Source: Dysgonomonas hofstadii (GTDB lineage: Bacteria; Bacteroidota; Bacteroidia; Bacteroidales; Dysgonomonadaceae). Taken from it: DNA of 64,000 bases. Position 1 is the first letter of the stretch. Every line of letters begins with the position of its first letter. The position numbers and the translations under genes are program-made. Positions 43,937-53,511 of this stretch are shown piece by piece. The notes under the pieces were generated by a model. The model searched no databases. It was not told the DNA's origin and saw only the letters and a program-made list of their open reading frames with translations. The stretch lies in the NCBI RefSeq assembly GCF_014196915.1, contig NZ_JACIEP010000006.1, positions 186,001 through 250,000 of the forward strand. The letters are read 5' to 3'.

Positions 43937-44506
43937 ATGAAAAGCAGACAAATGAAAGCTGATAATAGTAGTGTTTTTGTTTCCTTTAAGCTTTATTATG
44001 ATGCAAATGTTTCACATCTGATATTATTTGCCAATCGTTTCGTGCCAATTGATACAGCAAAAGATCTTATTCACGACCTTTTTCTGGAAATATGGGAAAA
44101 TCTTGATTCCTTTGAAAAATTACCTACTCGTTCTTATCTTTTTAAAGCTGTAAAAAATAGATGTATCAACTACCTGAAAAGAGAGCAGGTTAGAGAAAAT
44201 TATATTTCGTATATTCAAGTAGAAAATAAGCTTGTAGGACTTGAATACTACGATTCGTTTGAAAAACTGCTTGTAGAAAAAGAAGGAATACAGGAAATAT
44301 ACAATCAAATAGAGGCTTTACCCGACAAATGCAAGCAAATATTCAAGCTGGCCTATTTTGAAGATAAAAAGAATGCAGAGATTGCCATCATATTAGGATT
44401 GTCTGTCAGGACAGTGGAACACCAATTATACCTGGGATTAAAGACTTTACGGGATAAGCTACAGCCAAAAAGAAAAAATAAACGAAAATTTTTCATTTTC
44501 TTTTAA
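43937..44506 (+). CDS. ECF RNA polymerase sigma factor
   Basis: 189-residue extracytoplasmic-function sigma factor of the Bacteroidetes FecI-like group. Region 2 is LFANRFVPIDTAKDLIHDLFLEIWENLDSF with the -10-binding segment SYLFKAVKNRCINYLKRE; region 4 is QIEALPDKCKQIFKLAYFEDKKNAEIAIILGLSVRTVEHQLYLGLKTLRDKL, a helix-turn-helix. The C-terminus is strongly basic. It precedes a FecR-type anti-sigma gene and a SusC gene, the standard surface-signalling module for polysaccharide or glycan use. The target gene susC is now broken, so the factor may have lost its main client. Confidence 0.92.
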   Translation: MKSRQMKADNSSVFVSFKLYYDANVSHLILFANRFVPIDTAKDLIHDLFLEIWENLDSFEKLPTRSYLFKAVKNRCINYLKREQVRENYISYIQVENKLVGLEYYDSFEKLLVEKEGIQEIYNQIEALPDKCKQIFKLAYFEDKKNAEIAIILGLSVRTVEHQLYLGLKTLRDKLQPKRKNKRKFFIFF

Positions 44507-44554
44507 GTAAATCTTATCAGATACTTGTCTTTTTATAAAAGAGAAAATCTGAAT

Positions 44555-45571
44555 ATGGAAAATACGTCGCCAATACCCGAGGATATAATTATCAGAAACA
44601 TCCAGGATGAAGCAACTGATGATGAAAAGCGTCAGCTAAACCAATGGCTACAGGAGAATAAAAAGCATGTAGAATTATACTGCCAGCTGGAAGAAGTCTG
44701 GAGCTCCCGTAATGTATTGGATCAGAATATTCTTCAGGAAGGATGGGACAGGCTCTGTCAAGATATGAAGAGTATAGATCAAAGTCATACATATCCCCTA
44801 TATCAAAAAATACACTCAAAAATTTCATGGATGCGGTACGCAGCTGCCGTTTTTATAGGAGTACTGATTACATCGGCTGTCTGGTTCGGTCTGAGGCATA
44901 CGATTCCGGTCGAACAGAAACCCTTTATACAGAATGTCGTGTATAACCGTGAAGGAGTACAACAGCTAATATTGCCTGATGCTTCAGAGGTCTTTATCAA
45001 CGAAAACAGCAAATTAACATATCCCGAAGAATTTCAGGGAGGGAAGCGTCTGGTATTACTGGAAGGAAAGGCATTTTTCGATGTGCATAAAAACAAAGCA
45101 TCACCCTTCATTGTCCGTGTAGGCAACATCGATATAGAAGTCACGGGAACAAAGTTTTTCGTTGATGCCATTACAGGCAGTAAGGCCTCTGTCGTACTTA
45201 TGTCTGGTGGCGTAAATGTAAATTGCTCAGACAACACCGGAAAGAAAACTTTTGCAAAACTTATACCTGGACAGGAAGCAACCATTGATATAGTCACAGG
45301 AGGTATTCAGATTGCAAATGTCGATACAGATTACTATACAGTATGGAAAGATGGTACTTATCGTTTTACGGATGAACCTCTTGACCGAATTATCAGTTTC
45401 GTATCCAGACGCCTCGGTCAGGATATACAGATATCACCTTCTCTCAGAGCAAGGCGATTTACGGGAAGGATAGCTTCTGATGACGATATTAGGAGCATAT
45501 TGGCAGTAATTAGTAAGAGTTATCCTATTAAATATCAAATAACAGATAAAAAAGTAAAGATATATGAATAA
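44555..45571 (+). CDS. FecR-family anti-sigma factor
   Basis: 338-residue inner-membrane anti-sigma factor (start at 44555; an earlier in-frame ATG adds ten unlikely residues). Residues 1-80 are the cytoplasmic sigma-binding part (DEATDDEKRQLNQWLQENKK), one membrane helix lies near 100-120 (MRYAAAVFIGVLITSAVWFGL), then the periplasmic FecR domain (PFIQNVVYNREGVQQLILPD, VTGTKFFVDAITGSKASVVL) and a C-terminal DUF4974 domain (FTDEPLDRIISFVSRRLGQD). It would sense the STN domain of the neighbouring receptor, which is truncated in its barrel but keeps this domain. Confidence 0.93.
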   Translation: MENTSPIPEDIIIRNIQDEATDDEKRQLNQWLQENKKHVELYCQLEEVWSSRNVLDQNILQEGWDRLCQDMKSIDQSHTYPLYQKIHSKISWMRYAAAVFIGVLITSAVWFGLRHTIPVEQKPFIQNVVYNREGVQQLILPDASEVFINENSKLTYPEEFQGGKRLVLLEGKAFFDVHKNKASPFIVRVGNIDIEVTGTKFFVDAITGSKASVVLMSGGVNVNCSDNTGKKTFAKLIPGQEATIDIVTGGIQIANVDTDYYTVWKDGTYRFTDEPLDRIISFVSRRLGQDIQISPSLRARRFTGRIASDDDIRSILAVISKSYPIKYQITDKKVKIYE

Positions 45572-45759
45572 AAAATGACTTCAATTTGTCTAACCTTAAA
45601 ATCTTGTGCCAATGAAAAAATTATAGTTAACCTTTAAAAAGAAAAGCCGGAAAACAATTGCTTTCCGACTCCCAGAGTTTTCAATTTTAATAACCTTGCC
45701 AACAACCTCATATCTTGGCGGATCCGGTTGAAGGCGATAAATTAAAAACAATCAAATGT

Positions 45760-48214
45760 ATGAAAAAATACAGATTTAGAATTCCAATTTCCAAACATTT
45801 ATTACTTATTATGAGAATAAGCTACTTTTTATTCTTTATTGGAATATTACAAACACAGGCAACAAACACTTATGCTCAAGAAACGTCACTCACAATCCAT
45901 GAGAACAGTATCGAACTTGAAAAACTCTTTAAGAAGATAGAAGCGCAAACCGACTTTTACTTCTTTTATAGCAACGATAAGATCGATAAAAGCATAAAAG
46001 TCAATATCAACGTGGAGAATAAGACTATTTATGAAATATTAAATGTTGTATTGAAAAACACCAATATCATTTATCAGGTAAAAAATAAGGCTATTATTTT
46101 AAATCTGGATAAGGATTTGAAACAGCTTCAGCAACCTCAACAACCTTCCAGGAAAAAGATTACAGGAACAGTGGTTGACGAACAAGGTATACCCATCACC
46201 GGAGCCAGCATAGCAGAAAAGGGCACGACAAATGGGGTCATGACCGATGCTGACGGCGGTTTTACTATTTCAGTATCCGAGAATGCAATTATTCTCGTAT
46301 CATTTGTCGGTTATATAGCCCAGGAGATTGCCGTAGGTAATCAAAGTGAGTTGAATATATTGTTGAGAGAAAACCTGAATATATTGGATGAAGTGGTGGT
46401 TGTCGGATTCGGAACTCAAAAGAAAGTGAACCTGACGGGATCTGTTAGTACAATCGACTCGAAGATGTTGGAAAACAGACCTGTTATGACGGCTGCACAA
46501 GCGCTACAAGGTGCGGCTGCCGGATTGCAGATAACACAGAATTCCGGAAGCATGGAAAGTAGAGCCAGCATAAATATCCGTGGCGTAGCTACTATTGGAG
46601 AAGGTTCGAGCGGGAGTCCACTGATATTGATAGACGGCATGGAGGGCGACATCAATGCCATCAATCCGCAAGATATAGAAAACATATCGGTATTGAAAGA
46701 TGCTGCCGCATCTTCTATCTATGGCTCGCGCGCACCTTTTGGTGTCATATTGGTTACGACAAAAAAAGGACGAAGCGGAAAAGCAACATTAAACTATAAT
46801 AACAGTTTTCGCTGGACTTCTCCGATGTTATTGCCTAAGACTGCCGATTCCTATACGTTTGCATTATTCTTGAATGACGGATGTATAAACGGTGGAACTA
46901 CTCCTTTTTTCTCAGATGATAAGATACAGAGAATATTAGATTATCAAAACGGGAAAATAACAGAGTCTATTGTTCCTAATCCGAGCAATCCGTCCAAGTG
47001 GGGAGACGGCTATGTTTATGGGAATGATAATGTAGACTGGTTCAAAGCTATTTTCAGGGATGAGGCTTTCTCCCAGGAGCACAATTTAAGTATCAATGGT
47101 GGCTCCGAAGATATGCACTATTTTGTCTCTGCCAACTATTTGGGACAAGATGGGCTAATGCAATTTAACCAGGACAAATACAACCGTTATAGCAGTACAG
47201 TAAAGCTGGGTGCGAAAGTGACAGATTGGTTGCAATTTAATTATAACAGCCGTTTTATACGTGAAGATTACGGTCGTCCTACCGATCTTACTAATAATTT
47301 ATTTTATTATCTGGTTATCCGAGGCTGGCCGACATTGCCGTTGTATGACCCTAATGGCCAACTTTATAGTTCTCCGACCCCGGCATTAGGCTTGCGTGAC
47401 GGTGGGCGCGACAATAAAAGAACAGATAACCTATACCAGCAGGCGCAACTTGTCTTTGAGCCGGTTAAAGGTTGGAAGACGTTTGGAGAGTTTAATTACC
47501 GGATAGAGAATATAGAGCGCAGTTGGGATTATCAAAAGTTATACAACCACGATGTAGATGGTAATCCATACGTTTACAGGAGCGGCTCACATGTATATGA
47601 AGGCCATATTACAAGTAACTTTATGAATACCAATATCTATTCGGAATATAGTAAACAATTAAAGTCAGGCCATAATTTTAAGGGAATGGTCGGTTTCCAG
47701 GCCGAACTTATGAAATATAAGACTATTTCGCTACAGCGCGAAGGCATAATTGTATCTACACTTCCATCGGTCGATCTTACATCCGGTATCGACGCCAGCG
47801 GAAAAGAAGTTACACCTACTGTTAGTGGAAGTTTCTCGGATTGGGCGACAGCCGGTTTCTTCGGCCGTATCAATTACGACTATAAGCAACGCTATCTGGC
47901 AGAAATAAATTTACGTTATGACGGAACTTCACGTTTCAGATCTGATAAACGTTGGAAGATGTTCCCTTCTTTTTCTTTAGGTTGAAATATTGCACGCGAA
48001 AATTTCTGGCAACCGTGGGAACATATGGTAGGAACATTGAAGGTAAGGGCTTCTTATGGAGAATTGGGTAATCAGAATACAACAAGCTGGTATCCTACTT
48101 ACCAAACAATGTCTGTCAACGCATCCAACGGCACCTGGCTGATAAACGGCGCAAAACCGAACACAGCATATGCACCCGGATTGGCAAGTTCATTATTAAC
48201 ATGGGAACGGATTA
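45760..48214 (+). pseudogene. SusC/RagA-type TonB receptor, decayed
   Basis: Begins (ATG 45760) as a full FecA-type SusC with signal sequence, STN domain (TSLTIHENSIELEKLFKKIE), CarboxypepD_reg domain, plug (LDEVVVVGFGTQKKVNLTGS, ASINIRGVATIGEG) and barrel strands. A TGA at 47983-47985 replaces the Trp codon in SFSLGWN, and the frame then continues in phase (NIARENFWQPWEHMVGTLKVRASYGELGNQ...SLLTWERIK) until about 48214, where homology stops and unrelated sequence follows. Roughly the last quarter of the barrel and the whole susD partner are missing. It is therefore dead or at best a signal-only fragment. Spacer before it carries the usual leader hairpin (45648-45671). Confidence 0.9.
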
Positions 48215-48547
48215 AAATTTGCACAATAACGCTCTTTCTTCTTAACACCACTTACACTACGAACTGGTTTATACAGCAGGAAAACCCGGATATTCAGGTT
48301 TTTCTGTCTGTTGGCCAGTGTTTGTATTTTATAAGAAAAATCTGGGATAAAACATTGACAATAAGACAAAAAGAATTTGCAGCAGTTTCCACAGGTAACT
48401 GCATAAAGTGAACACAAAAAGAATATCCACAAAAGTGAATTAAATGGATGACTAAAATCAATGTATCGTGCAAAACACAGGAAGAAATATATTTACTCCC
48501 ATATTAAATAAAAATTTTAACTTTGGTATTGATAAAACAATACTATA
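48215..48547. other. 333-base region after the susC break
   Basis: Sequence after the break has no similarity to a receptor. Short open frames on both strands (for example 48196-48432 on the minus strand) show no recognised domain. Likely junction debris plus the promoter region of the next gene. Confidence 0.5.
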
Positions 48548-49609
48548 ATGGATACAGCAGAATTACTCAACATTCGCCTATACAACCAGTTACTTTCGGT
48601 TCATAATATACAGACGCCCGGTGAAATTGTGGCATGGATGGGAGCCATGCAATCCCAGGCACTCGATATGGCTAAATGGGCAATTGGTGTCCGGTTAGAA
48701 AACAAGCATGTTAGCGACATTGAGGAAGCTTTAAATACAGGCCAGATTATTCGTACCCACATACTGCGTCCAACCTGGCATTTTATTTCTGCTGAAGATA
48801 TTCACTGGATGTTCAATTTATCCAATCCGCGACTGAAGCCGATCTATCGCTCATATGCAAAAACATACAATGCCGACGAACCACTTATCTATCGTACCAT
48901 TCCTATTTTGGAAAAGGCGCTGATGGATGGTAAACATCTGACCAAACAGGAGATTGGCAATGCCTTGCTAGAACAAGATGTGGTGCTAGATGACAATCAT
49001 TTGAAGTCTTTACTTTCCTACGCTGAAATGGAAGGAATTCTGGTTAACGGCCGTATAAATGGAAACAAACAAACCTTTACGTTACTGGAAGAATGGGTTC
49101 CCGGCAAAAAGACACTCAGCAAGGAGGAAGCATTGGAGCGCTTGGCCCGGAAATATTTCACAAGCCACGGTCCGGCTACTATTCACGATTTTATCTGGTG
49201 GTCAGGATTGTCGATCACCGAATGCAAACTAGCTGTCAGGCTAATTGAAACCGATTTTGTTTGCGAAACTATTAACGGACGTGATTTTTGGATGAAAAAC
49301 GATATAAAGGTTCCTCCGGTTGATAAAAATTCAACTTTACTGCTCCCTCCTTTCGACGAATTTGTAGTCAGCTATAAAGACCGTTCCGAAATTATAACAG
49401 ATACCCACTATGGCAAAGTGATGACAAAGAATGGTTTGTTTTCCCCTACGATTATGCTGAACGGGGAGATTATCGGTTCATGGAAAAAAACCATGCAAAA
49501 AGGTTCAGCAAAGACAACTCTTTCTTTCTTTCAAAAAACTCAGAAAAAGATTCTACAGCTCTTCGATCCTGAAATAAAACGGCTGGAGAATTTTTATTCC
49601 TCCAGATAA
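48548..49609 (+). CDS. Winged-helix protein of the AlkZ/YcaQ DNA glycosylase-like family
   Basis: 353-residue cytosolic protein matching the HTH_42 winged-helix family. Tandem winged-helix domains in this family act in AlkZ and YcaQ as DNA glycosylases that unhook interstrand crosslinks and bulky alkylated bases. The N-terminal segment RLYNQLLSVHNI..WMGAMQSQALDMAKWA contains Gln35-Ser-Gln37, the QxQ pattern of the AlkZ-like branch. ILRPTWHFISAEDIHWM and LPPFDEFVVSYKDRS are further family segments. The single gene follows the broken PUL, so it could have been carried in with it or be core; activity is inferred. Confidence 0.85.
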   Translation: MDTAELLNIRLYNQLLSVHNIQTPGEIVAWMGAMQSQALDMAKWAIGVRLENKHVSDIEEALNTGQIIRTHILRPTWHFISAEDIHWMFNLSNPRLKPIYRSYAKTYNADEPLIYRTIPILEKALMDGKHLTKQEIGNALLEQDVVLDDNHLKSLLSYAEMEGILVNGRINGNKQTFTLLEEWVPGKKTLSKEEALERLARKYFTSHGPATIHDFIWWSGLSITECKLAVRLIETDFVCETINGRDFWMKNDIKVPPVDKNSTLLLPPFDEFVVSYKDRSEIITDTHYGKVMTKNGLFSPTIMLNGEIIGSWKKTMQKGSAKTTLSFFQKTQKKILQLFDPEIKRLENFYSSR

Positions 49610-49973
49610 AACAAAAAAATTAGAATAAGAGGCTGTCCCAAAAGTTTGATTCCGCCTCTATTCGGTTTTTATAAGCCTCAATATACGCATTCCCTAAATA
49701 AACAAAAATAGCATAATCAGAAACACCCCGAATCACATATCAATTTCACACCAAAACAACCAGAACAACGACAAAACACATTGTTAAAAATCAAAAAAAA
49801 CGTCAACTTGTCATTCTGCTAAAATCGCATAAAATAATATTCAAAAATATATTATGATATATCTTCTTTTTATTATATTTGAAGACAAATTGTAAGCCCT
49901 TTTCATTGATTTTTACAAAACAGGACTTATAAGACCAGAAAACTTAACTGTAAATCTAAAAACCAATAACATT
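49610..49973. other. 364-base intergenic region before pntAA
   Basis: No gene. A weak hairpin AGAGGC/GCCTCT (49628-49659) just after the 48548 gene resembles an IS end or terminator. The rest is AT-rich and ends in the pnt promoter. Confidence 0.6.
49874..49881 (+). promoter_or_regulatory. Promoter -7 box of pntAA-pntAB-pntB
   Basis: TATATTTG fits TAnnTTTG, leaving a leader of about 90 bases. Confidence 0.6.
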
Positions 49974-51131
49974 ATGATTATCGGAATTCCTAAAGAAATT
50001 ATGCCCGGTGAAGCTCGAGTTTCAGCAACCCCTGACACCGTGAAAAAATTTATCACAGACGGTGCAACCGTATTAGTAGAACAGAACGCCGGAGCGGGAT
50101 CATTCTTCTATGATGACGAATACGTAAAAGCCGGAGCACAGATTATAGCCTCGGCAGAAGAGATTTTCCAGAAAGCCGATCTGATACTTAAAGTAAAAGA
50201 ACCATTATTCAACAAGAACTACAATAAACATGAGGTAGACCTGATGCACGAAGGTCAATACCTGATCACATTTATACATCCGGCTTCCCCGGTAAATCAT
50301 GAAATGGTGAAAATGCTGGCAGCCAAAGGCGTTATCAGTATGACACTTGACGGTGTTCCCCGTATTTCCCGTGCCCAAAACATGGATGCCTTGACATCGA
50401 TGAGCACATGTGCTGGATACAAAGGCATTTTGATTGCAGCAAATGACATGGCTAAATTTATTCCTCCGATGTTTACTGCCGTAGGTTCGGTACAGCCAGC
50501 CAAAGCCCTGGTTATAGGCGTCGGTGTCGGTGGGTTACAGGCCTTAGCCACAGCCAAAAGGCTAGGAGCCATCACTTATGCGACAGACATTCGTCCTGCG
50601 GCTATGGAACAAGCCCAAAGTTTAGGAGCCAAAATAATAGACATGGGAATACCTGCTGATCTGGCTGTAGGAACAGGGGGGTATGCCAAAAACCTGCCCG
50701 AAGAGTGGATCATAAAGGAACGGGAGAAATTACGCGAGGTTATAAAAGACATGGACATTGTCTTCTGTAGCGCATTAGTTCCCGGCAAAATGGCACCGAT
50801 ACTCATCACTGAGGATATGGTAAAAGAGATGCCTAACGGCTCCGTACTGGTAGACATATCTATCGATCAGGGAGGAAACTGCGATATTACTCCTGCAGGA
50901 ACGAAAGATGTTAAACATGGGGTAACATTGATAGGGATCAAAAACATTCCGGGATTGTTGCCGACCAGTTCTACCTGGATGTTTGCCAACAATGTGTACA
51001 ATCTCGTTAAATATCTGACAAAAGATGGTAAAATAGAACTCGACAGAGCCGACGAGATTGTAGACTCCATCCTTGTTTCCATCGATGGTCAGGTAGTACA
51101 CACAGGAGCACTGGAAGCCATGAATAAATAA
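49974..51131 (+). CDS. pntAA: Proton-translocating transhydrogenase, alpha subunit part 1 (domain I)
   Basis: 385-residue soluble NAD(H)-binding subunit (domain I) of the split transhydrogenase, like the Rhodospirillum and Thermus forms. It swaps hydride with NADP(H) bound to domain III. Seen: MIIGIPKEIMPGEARVSATPDTVKKF at the start, the RQD-loop-like YKGILIAANDMAKF region, and the NAD fingerprint VIGVGVGGLQALATAKRLGA (about residues 180-200). Length typical. Cotranscribed with pntAB and pntB: 12 and -4 bases apart. Confidence 0.96.
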   Translation: MIIGIPKEIMPGEARVSATPDTVKKFITDGATVLVEQNAGAGSFFYDDEYVKAGAQIIASAEEIFQKADLILKVKEPLFNKNYNKHEVDLMHEGQYLITFIHPASPVNHEMVKMLAAKGVISMTLDGVPRISRAQNMDALTSMSTCAGYKGILIAANDMAKFIPPMFTAVGSVQPAKALVIGVGVGGLQALATAKRLGAITYATDIRPAAMEQAQSLGAKIIDMGIPADLAVGTGGYAKNLPEEWIIKEREKLREVIKDMDIVFCSALVPGKMAPILITEDMVKEMPNGSVLVDISIDQGGNCDITPAGTKDVKHGVTLIGIKNIPGLLPTSSTWMFANNVYNLVKYLTKDGKIELDRADEIVDSILVSIDGQVVHTGALEAMNK

Positions 51132-51143
51132 TAGAATCGAATA

Positions 51144-51452
51144 ATGAATCCAATATTTCTGATAATAATATTTGGGATAACGTCGATTGTCGGTTATCTC
51201 ATAATAAAGAATGTGCCAAGTCTTTTACACACCCCTTTAATGACAGGAATGAATGCCTTGGCAGGAATCTGCCTTCTGGGAACAATTGTCACTGTGGGGT
51301 ATTCGTATCAAAACGGAGGTACAGGCCTGGTTATCGGTCAGATTTTCGGTGGAATAGGGGTTATCCTGGCCACGGTGAATGTAGTTGCCGGATTTGGAGT
51401 CACACACCGGATGCTGCAAATGTTCAACCCTAAGAAAAAAGACAAGGAATGA
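51144..51452 (+). CDS. pntAB: Transhydrogenase alpha subunit part 2 (membrane part of domain II)
   Basis: 102-residue membrane protein with three helices: IFLIIIFGITSIVGYLII, GMNALAGICLLGTIVTVGYSY and GLVIGQIFGGIGVILATVNVV. It forms part of the proton channel with PntB. It overlaps the pntB start by four bases, so the two are translated together. Normal length for the split subunit. Confidence 0.94.
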   Translation: MNPIFLIIIFGITSIVGYLIIKNVPSLLHTPLMTGMNALAGICLLGTIVTVGYSYQNGGTGLVIGQIFGGIGVILATVNVVAGFGVTHRMLQMFNPKKKDKE

Positions 51453-53410
51453 TGACAGAAACAATATACTACATTGTTTGCAGTGTACTCTCGCTACTAT
51501 CTTTACTCGGTATATCCATGATGAGTAAGGTACGCACATCTGTAGCAGGAAATCTGATCCTTTCATTTTGTCTTCTGGCCGGAGTAATAGTAACACTGAT
51601 ATACTACCAGATATTCGAAGTAACAACGATTTACGCATTCATACTTGCCGGCACAATTGTAGGTGCCATTATGGCCTATAAAGTGCAGATGATACAGATG
51701 CCACAGACAGTAGCGATGCTGAACGGGCTGGGAGGATTGGCAGGAGGTATTGTCGGGATACTGACACTTATCAATATCGGGGTAAAACCATCCAATTATC
51801 CTCTTTTTGTCAATGTCACTGCCACTTTGGCTATTGTGGTGGGTATGGTTACATTTGTCGGGAGTATGGTAGCCGCAGGAAAACTGCACAGGCTTATATC
51901 CCAAAGGCCTATTGTGTGGAAAAATCATCATCTGATTTCTGTCATACTGATTATAATGATGATCGCATCCGTCATATTTGCATTCTTTATAGGGGATGGT
52001 TACGGTATTATATCCAATATCTACTTTATATTGATATTAAGTACTGTTTCAGGTTGTCTGTTTGGACTAACATTCTCGATCCGGATAGGTGGCGCCGACA
52101 TGCCGATAACAATATCTTTATTGACTTCTTTGGCCGGAGTTGCCGCCGCTATCGCCGGAATGGCAATAGGAGACCTTCTTGTAGTCGCTATCGGAGGCAT
52201 TGTTGGTTCATCGGGACTTGTACTCACACAGATTATGTGCAGGGCTATGAATCGTAGCTTAATGACCATACTGATGGGTAAAACGTCTGTTGCTCCGACT
52301 AAAGAAACAGCCGCAAAACAAGGAATAGCGAAACCTAAAGAATCTGACACTTCAAAGGAACAATCACTTAGCGAAGTTGTAAGAGCCGCCAAACGGGCGA
52401 TCATTGTTCCCGGCTATGGAATGGCGCTGGCACAGGCGCAGCATCAGGTAAAGCAACTGGCCGATGCTCTGGAAAAACAAGGCACGGAAGTTAGATACGC
52501 CATACATCCTGTGGCAGGAAGAATGCCCGGACACATGAATGTGTTGCTGGCCGAAGCTGATGTCGCTTACGACCAACTGTATGAAATGGATGCCATAAAT
52601 GACGATTTCAAGGATACGGATCTGGTCGTGGTCATAGGAGCAAACGATGTGCTGAATCCGGCCGCGAAAGATGCCGTAGACACACCGATATATGGAATGC
52701 CGATACTGAATGTGGATCTGGCAAGACATATCATTATCTGTAACTTCGACCTGAAACCGGGTTATGCCGGGGTGCCCAATCCGCTTTATGAAATGAAGGA
52801 AAAGGTATTGATGTTATTGGGCGATGCCAAAGAATCGCTGAATAAGATAATCGGTGAAATAAATACCGGTAAAACATCTGTTTCCGAACCTGCATCTGAA
52901 GGCATAAACATAGGGGATGTTACAAAATCCGCCAAACGGGCGATCATTGTTCCCGGCTATGGAATGGCGCTGGCACAAGCGCAGCATCAGGTAAAGCAAC
53001 TGGCCGATGCTCTGGAAAAACAAGGCACGGAAGTTAGATATGCCATACATCCTGTGGCAGGAAGAATGCCCGGACACATGAATGTGTTGCTGGCCGAAGC
53101 TGATGTCGCTTATGACCAACTGTATGAAATGGATGCCATAAATGACGATTTCAAGGATACGGATCTGGTCGTGGTCATAGGAGCAAACGATGTGCTGAAT
53201 CCGGCCGCGAAAGATGCCGTAGACACACCGATATATGGAATGCCGATACTCAATGTGGATCAGGCAAGACATATCATTATCTGCAATTTCGACCTGAAAC
53301 CGGGTTATGCCGGGGTGCCCAATCCGCTTTATGAAATGAAGGAAAAGGTATTGATGTTATTGGGCGATGCCAAAGAATCGCTGAATAAGATAAAAAATGA
53401 ATTAAATTAA
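51449..53410 (+). CDS. pntB: Transhydrogenase beta subunit with duplicated NADP(H)-binding domain III
   Basis: 653 residues; normal Bacteroidetes PntB has about 460-470. Residues 1 to about 275 are the membrane domain II with the usual helices. Then comes a hydrophilic linker, a complete domain III (about 313-467), a second diverged linker, and a second complete domain III (about 494-648). Each copy has the NADP fingerprint VPGYGMALAQAQHQ, the GANDVLNP segment and the LKPGYAGVPNPLY loop. The two copies share 458 of 465 bases at an offset of 543 bp, with one amino-acid change (Leu for Gln in NVDxARH). Linkers differ (39 and 23 residues from GKTSV to the domain). Both copies look functional. 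The duplicate is real, not a misassembly, because copies and linkers differ. Confidence 0.95.
   Translation: MMTETIYYIVCSVLSLLSLLGISMMSKVRTSVAGNLILSFCLLAGVIVTLIYYQIFEVTTIYAFILAGTIVGAIMAYKVQMIQMPQTVAMLNGLGGLAGGIVGILTLINIGVKPSNYPLFVNVTATLAIVVGMVTFVGSMVAAGKLHRLISQRPIVWKNHHLISVILIIMMIASVIFAFFIGDGYGIISNIYFILILSTVSGCLFGLTFSIRIGGADMPITISLLTSLAGVAAAIAGMAIGDLLVVAIGGIVGSSGLVLTQIMCRAMNRSLMTILMGKTSVAPTKETAAKQGIAKPKESDTSKEQSLSEVVRAAKRAIIVPGYGMALAQAQHQVKQLADALEKQGTEVRYAIHPVAGRMPGHMNVLLAEADVAYDQLYEMDAINDDFKDTDLVVVIGANDVLNPAAKDAVDTPIYGMPILNVDLARHIIICNFDLKPGYAGVPNPLYEMKEKVLMLLGDAKESLNKIIGEINTGKTSVSEPASEGINIGDVTKSAKRAIIVPGYGMALAQAQHQVKQLADALEKQGTEVRYAIHPVAGRMPGHMNVLLAEADVAYDQLYEMDAINDDFKDTDLVVVIGANDVLNPAAKDAVDTPIYGMPILNVDQARHIIICNFDLKPGYAGVPNPLYEMKEKVLMLLGDAKESLNKIKNELN
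52386..52850 (+). repeat. Tandem domain-III repeat in pntB, copy 1
   Basis: 465-bp direct repeat, 7 base differences to copy 2 at 52929-53393, offset 543 bp (in frame). Confidence 0.95.
52929..53393 (+). repeat. Tandem domain-III repeat in pntB, copy 2
   Basis: Partner of 52386-52850; ends at the PntB C-terminus. The similarity extends weakly to the GKTSV word at the start of each linker (about 52278 and 52868), hinting that the duplicated unit first included the linker. Confidence 0.95.
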
Positions 53411-53429
53411 TTTTTACTGATATTCATGT

Positions 53430-53460
53430 AAAGAGACACTATTAAGTGTCTCTTTGTTTT
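53430..53460 (+). terminator. Terminator of the pnt operon
   Basis: AAAGAGACACT / AGTGTCTCTTT hairpin with loop ATTA, then GTTTT. Confidence 0.85.
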
Positions 53461-53478
53461 ATATTAAGGGCACAACCG

Positions 53479-53506
53479 TTTGAGTTTTATAAAAACATTA
53501 TCTTTG
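53479..53506 (+). promoter_or_regulatory. Promoter of the IMPACT gene
   Basis: TTTG (53479-53482) and TATCTTTG (53499-53506), 20 bases apart, form a full Bacteroidetes promoter. The start codon at 53512 is only six bases past the -7 box. Confidence 0.7.
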
Positions 53507-53511
53507 TGCCT

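Noticed and set aside
48196-48432. 78-codon minus-strand frame after the susC break
   Set aside because: Cys- and Phe-rich with no domain; probably non-coding junction sequence.
49628-49661. AGAGGCTGTCCCAAAAG word resembling an insertion-sequence end
   Set aside because: No matching opposite end, no transposase remnant and no target duplication seen; a terminator-like hairpin explains it as well.
52386-53393. Assembly duplication as the cause of the double PntB domain
   Set aside because: The copies differ at seven bases and the linkers are clearly different, so collapsed or repeated reads do not explain it; long reads should still be checked.
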